NCBI GenBank assembly: GCA_902729315.2 | Contig: LR746269.1 | Span: forward strand, 8,778,231-8,842,230 | Direction of reading: 5' to 3' | Origin: Spirodela intermedia | Taxonomy: Eukaryota > Streptophyta > Magnoliopsida > Alismatales > Araceae | Length of the DNA: 64,000 nt | Shown: piece after piece, positions 61,641-64,000 of the stretch | How positions within the stretch are numbered: the first letter of the stretch is position 1 | How the letters are laid out: every line of letters starts with the position of its first letter | Made by a program: the position numbers and the translations under genes | The notes under the pieces: model-generated | What the model saw: only the letters and a program-made list of their open reading frames with translations | What the model was told of the DNA's origin: nothing | The model's database searches: none

Positions 61641-64000
61641 TCAGTCACCAACAACGTATGTATTGCTCTTAATATCCTTCATTTCTAATCATGATTTTGT
61701 ATGCAATGATTGGCACGCCTTTATTATCTTACTTTGAAAATCTAAATTAAAAAATATATATATTTTGAGGCACGGTTGCATGTCTAGTAGAAAAAATATC
61801 TAATTTCAAAAAAAAAAAAAAGAAAATCAGCCGTAATTATAAGCACTTAAGTGATATATTAGTTCATGTTACACCTACTTTTCATCAGATCAAGGAGACT
61901 ATGAGAAAGTTTAATGTGATTAGTTGCTTCATCTTCTTGACATGAGAAATCCCAACTACTTTCATTATCCAAAGAATAATGGTCAGATTTATAATGAAAC
62001 CTCAAAATTGCCCTAATTTGGGATATCCATGTTGTTTGTGCTGATTGAGGCAACACAAATTGAATCCTACTCACTTTATGACCACCAGTATATATCCATG
62101 TTGCAATAAGGAGAAGGAAAAATGTGATTCAGTGCTCAAAGAGCTGAATAAGAATTCCCTCCAAATCAAAAAGGACGAATGCATGAAGATGATAAGCAAA
62201 ATCCAAACAAGCCACATATACTATAGAGAACTCCAAAATCACTTAAAGATCATATAGTTATTGACCATGGTCTAAGAACTTTGAACTAGAATTGTCTTGA
62301 GAACATGGATGGGGGGAGATATAAGGGAGAAAGGGAGGTCATTTCAAAGGTTAAAAAAAAGTATATCTCCATATATTCATGTATGTAGGGTCATGAAGTG
62401 ACAACACATTATCTTTTTCAGTCCACCCAATATTATTTCATCTGAAAATATAGTAACAAAACTAAATTGAAGGGCTTAATCTTGTAATCTGCCCATCACC
62501 TAGACAAAAGATTAAGCAAAAATGAGAATAAAATGTAATAAAAACATAGATTGAATTCATAAGTTCCTACAACAATTACTCCCTTCTCTCTAGGTCTCAC
62601 TCGGAGAGAACTTGGCCCAAAAAACTTCCCTAAAAGTTGATTGACTCACCTGCTATATCCCCTCTCTAGACCCTTTTCTCTTTTTCTCAAAACTTCGTTT
62701 GGATTTTCATCCCCATAAATCTCAACAATCACTGCAAAATGAGATTTTCCCTCCCATTCGTTTCATTGTCCAAAATAGAATATGAATACTAATGTATACA
62801 TGGATGATGTGGCTCGAAATGTTGACCTTGTTGTTTGTTGACTTATGGCCTCATGGCCCATAAATCCTTCGATGCATCATCTTACTGATGTGGTCATGAA
62901 TCGCCATATTTTTTATGACTATTTTGATGATTTCTAAATTATTAAAAAATTACAGAAAAAATTACCTCATAATTTCTTTGAAAATTCTAAGAAAATCTAC
63001 TTTCTAAATTTCAACTTCACGATAAATTTTCTGTCAATTGTAAAATATTTCTCAAGGTTATAAACCTTGGATAGTTATATTAGTACATGAACTAAAAATC
63101 AAAAATATATTTATATTACATAAATTTTATAAATTAAAAAATTAAATATAAACTCATCACAATTCCCAAACCAATACTAACACATTTTGACTTTAATAAT
63201 TTATATTTTATATTGATTCATGTGAAAATTACTTTAATTTTACCTTTTTATTATATAAAATTAAAGCATTATCATCCAACGTATTAAACCCAAGTATAAA
63301 AAGGGCATTTTCATCCAAATTAGGGTACCAATATTCAAATGAAATTTATAGGCAGTAGCTACCTCACACCCTTCTTCCACCTCCTCTTTCCAATGTCCCA
63401 AGAGGCATTATGTTAAACTTAGCCTGATGGAGTCATTTGACCTCCTTTTCCTCCAACCTTTGTCATCTGAGTCCTTTGACAAGGTAAAAATCTCTCTATT
63501 CTTAATTGAAGATGGTGGTAACATTTTAAAAAAATATTCTTAATATTTTTCTTGTTGTGCAGTTGAAACTGGATGAATGTTAAAACACTTGTGCTATGCT
63601 TACAACATGATTTACTTTGGATAGTTTATTCTAGGATCATAGGGGGTCAATATAGGTTCACGAAACCTAGGTTTAAGAGGTTCTCAATCTCAAGAAAATC
63701 AGATGTATTTTAGGGATTATAATAGTCGAACCAAGGTTGAAACCTCAAAAAAAGATGTATGTCAAAAAGAGTTTGGTCAAACCACTATAAAATTTTCATC
63801 ACATGAGTCTCTCTTTCAATGTTTTAATTAGACTCACTCAAGTGAACAACTAGAAAACATAGAACTAAATTATATTTATAAAAGACATTACTAAAAGTTA
63901 TATATTTAAATTAGGAATCAACTTCACCCCAAAATCTCATCTTTAAAATCATTAGAGGTAAATACTTCATCATAGAGTTTATAACAAAGGAACATAAGTT
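61641..64000. other. AT-rich right edge, no gene seen
   Basis: AT-rich throughout, with no conserved coding block. A 71-codon minus frame (61,859-62,074) and a 70-codon plus frame (62,045-62,257) overlap each other and match nothing I know. Probably decayed repeats. Confidence 0.6.

Noticed and set aside
1-64000. tRNA, rRNA, CRISPR arrays or bacterial-type operons
   Set aside because: None seen by eye on either strand. Gene structure is plainly eukaryotic, so promoters and introns, not ribosome-binding sites, apply.

Overview
This is plant nuclear DNA: split genes with short coding exons, GT-AG introns (and one GC-AG intron), proteins carrying chloroplast and mitochondrial targeting peptides, and plant-only families such as galactinol synthase and subgroup-20 R2R3-MYB. 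The very GC-rich exons of the MYB and galactinol synthase genes, beside ordinary exons in the other genes and AT-rich repeats between them, suggest a monocot, probably not a grass. That placement is inference. The whole window is unusually rich in (GA)n/(CT)n tracts.

Layout. 1-8,100: GC-moderate sequence full of CT/GA microsatellites, with a degenerate minisatellite of about 58 bp and one promoter-like cluster, but no gene I can recognise. 8,100-20,700: about 12.6 kb of AT-rich, repeat-derived DNA without a supported gene. 20,865-21,900 (-): R2R3-MYB transcription factor, three exons. 23,791-42,055 (+): NEMF/RQC2 ribosome quality control protein, 14 exons, 1,141 residues, whose 5.9-kb first intron holds a retrotransposon relic and a large inverted repeat. 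42,908-46,795 (-): chloroplast ribosomal protein S1, seven exons, 413 residues, convergent with NEMF. 46,796-49,586: 2.8 kb spacer between two divergent chloroplast-protein genes. 49,587-52,323 (+): CSP41b, ten exons, 381 residues. 53,274-58,790 (-): mitochondrial ATP synthase gamma subunit, nine exons, 326 residues, convergent with CSP41b. 59,746-60,919 (-): galactinol synthase, three exons, 330 residues, with a stress-type promoter. 61,500-64,000: AT-rich, no gene.

Function. Four neighbouring genes between 23.8 and 58.8 kb serve protein synthesis or organelle energy: cytosolic ribosome rescue (NEMF), plastid translation (RPS1), plastid RNA/ribosome stability (CSP41b) and mitochondrial ATP synthesis (gamma). 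NEMF, the gamma subunit and CSP41b carry TGGGCY (site II) motifs upstream; the galactinol synthase promoter instead carries G-box/ABRE, DRE and heat-shock-type elements. Exon boundaries were deduced by joining conserved protein blocks at splice consensus sites and checking reading-frame phase across every junction; they agree throughout. I found no tRNA, rRNA, CRISPR array, or novel multi-gene system. The most unusual items are the inverted repeat in NEMF intron 1, a decayed duplicate of exon 8 inside CSP41b intron 8, the GC-AG intron, and the 58-bp minisatellite.
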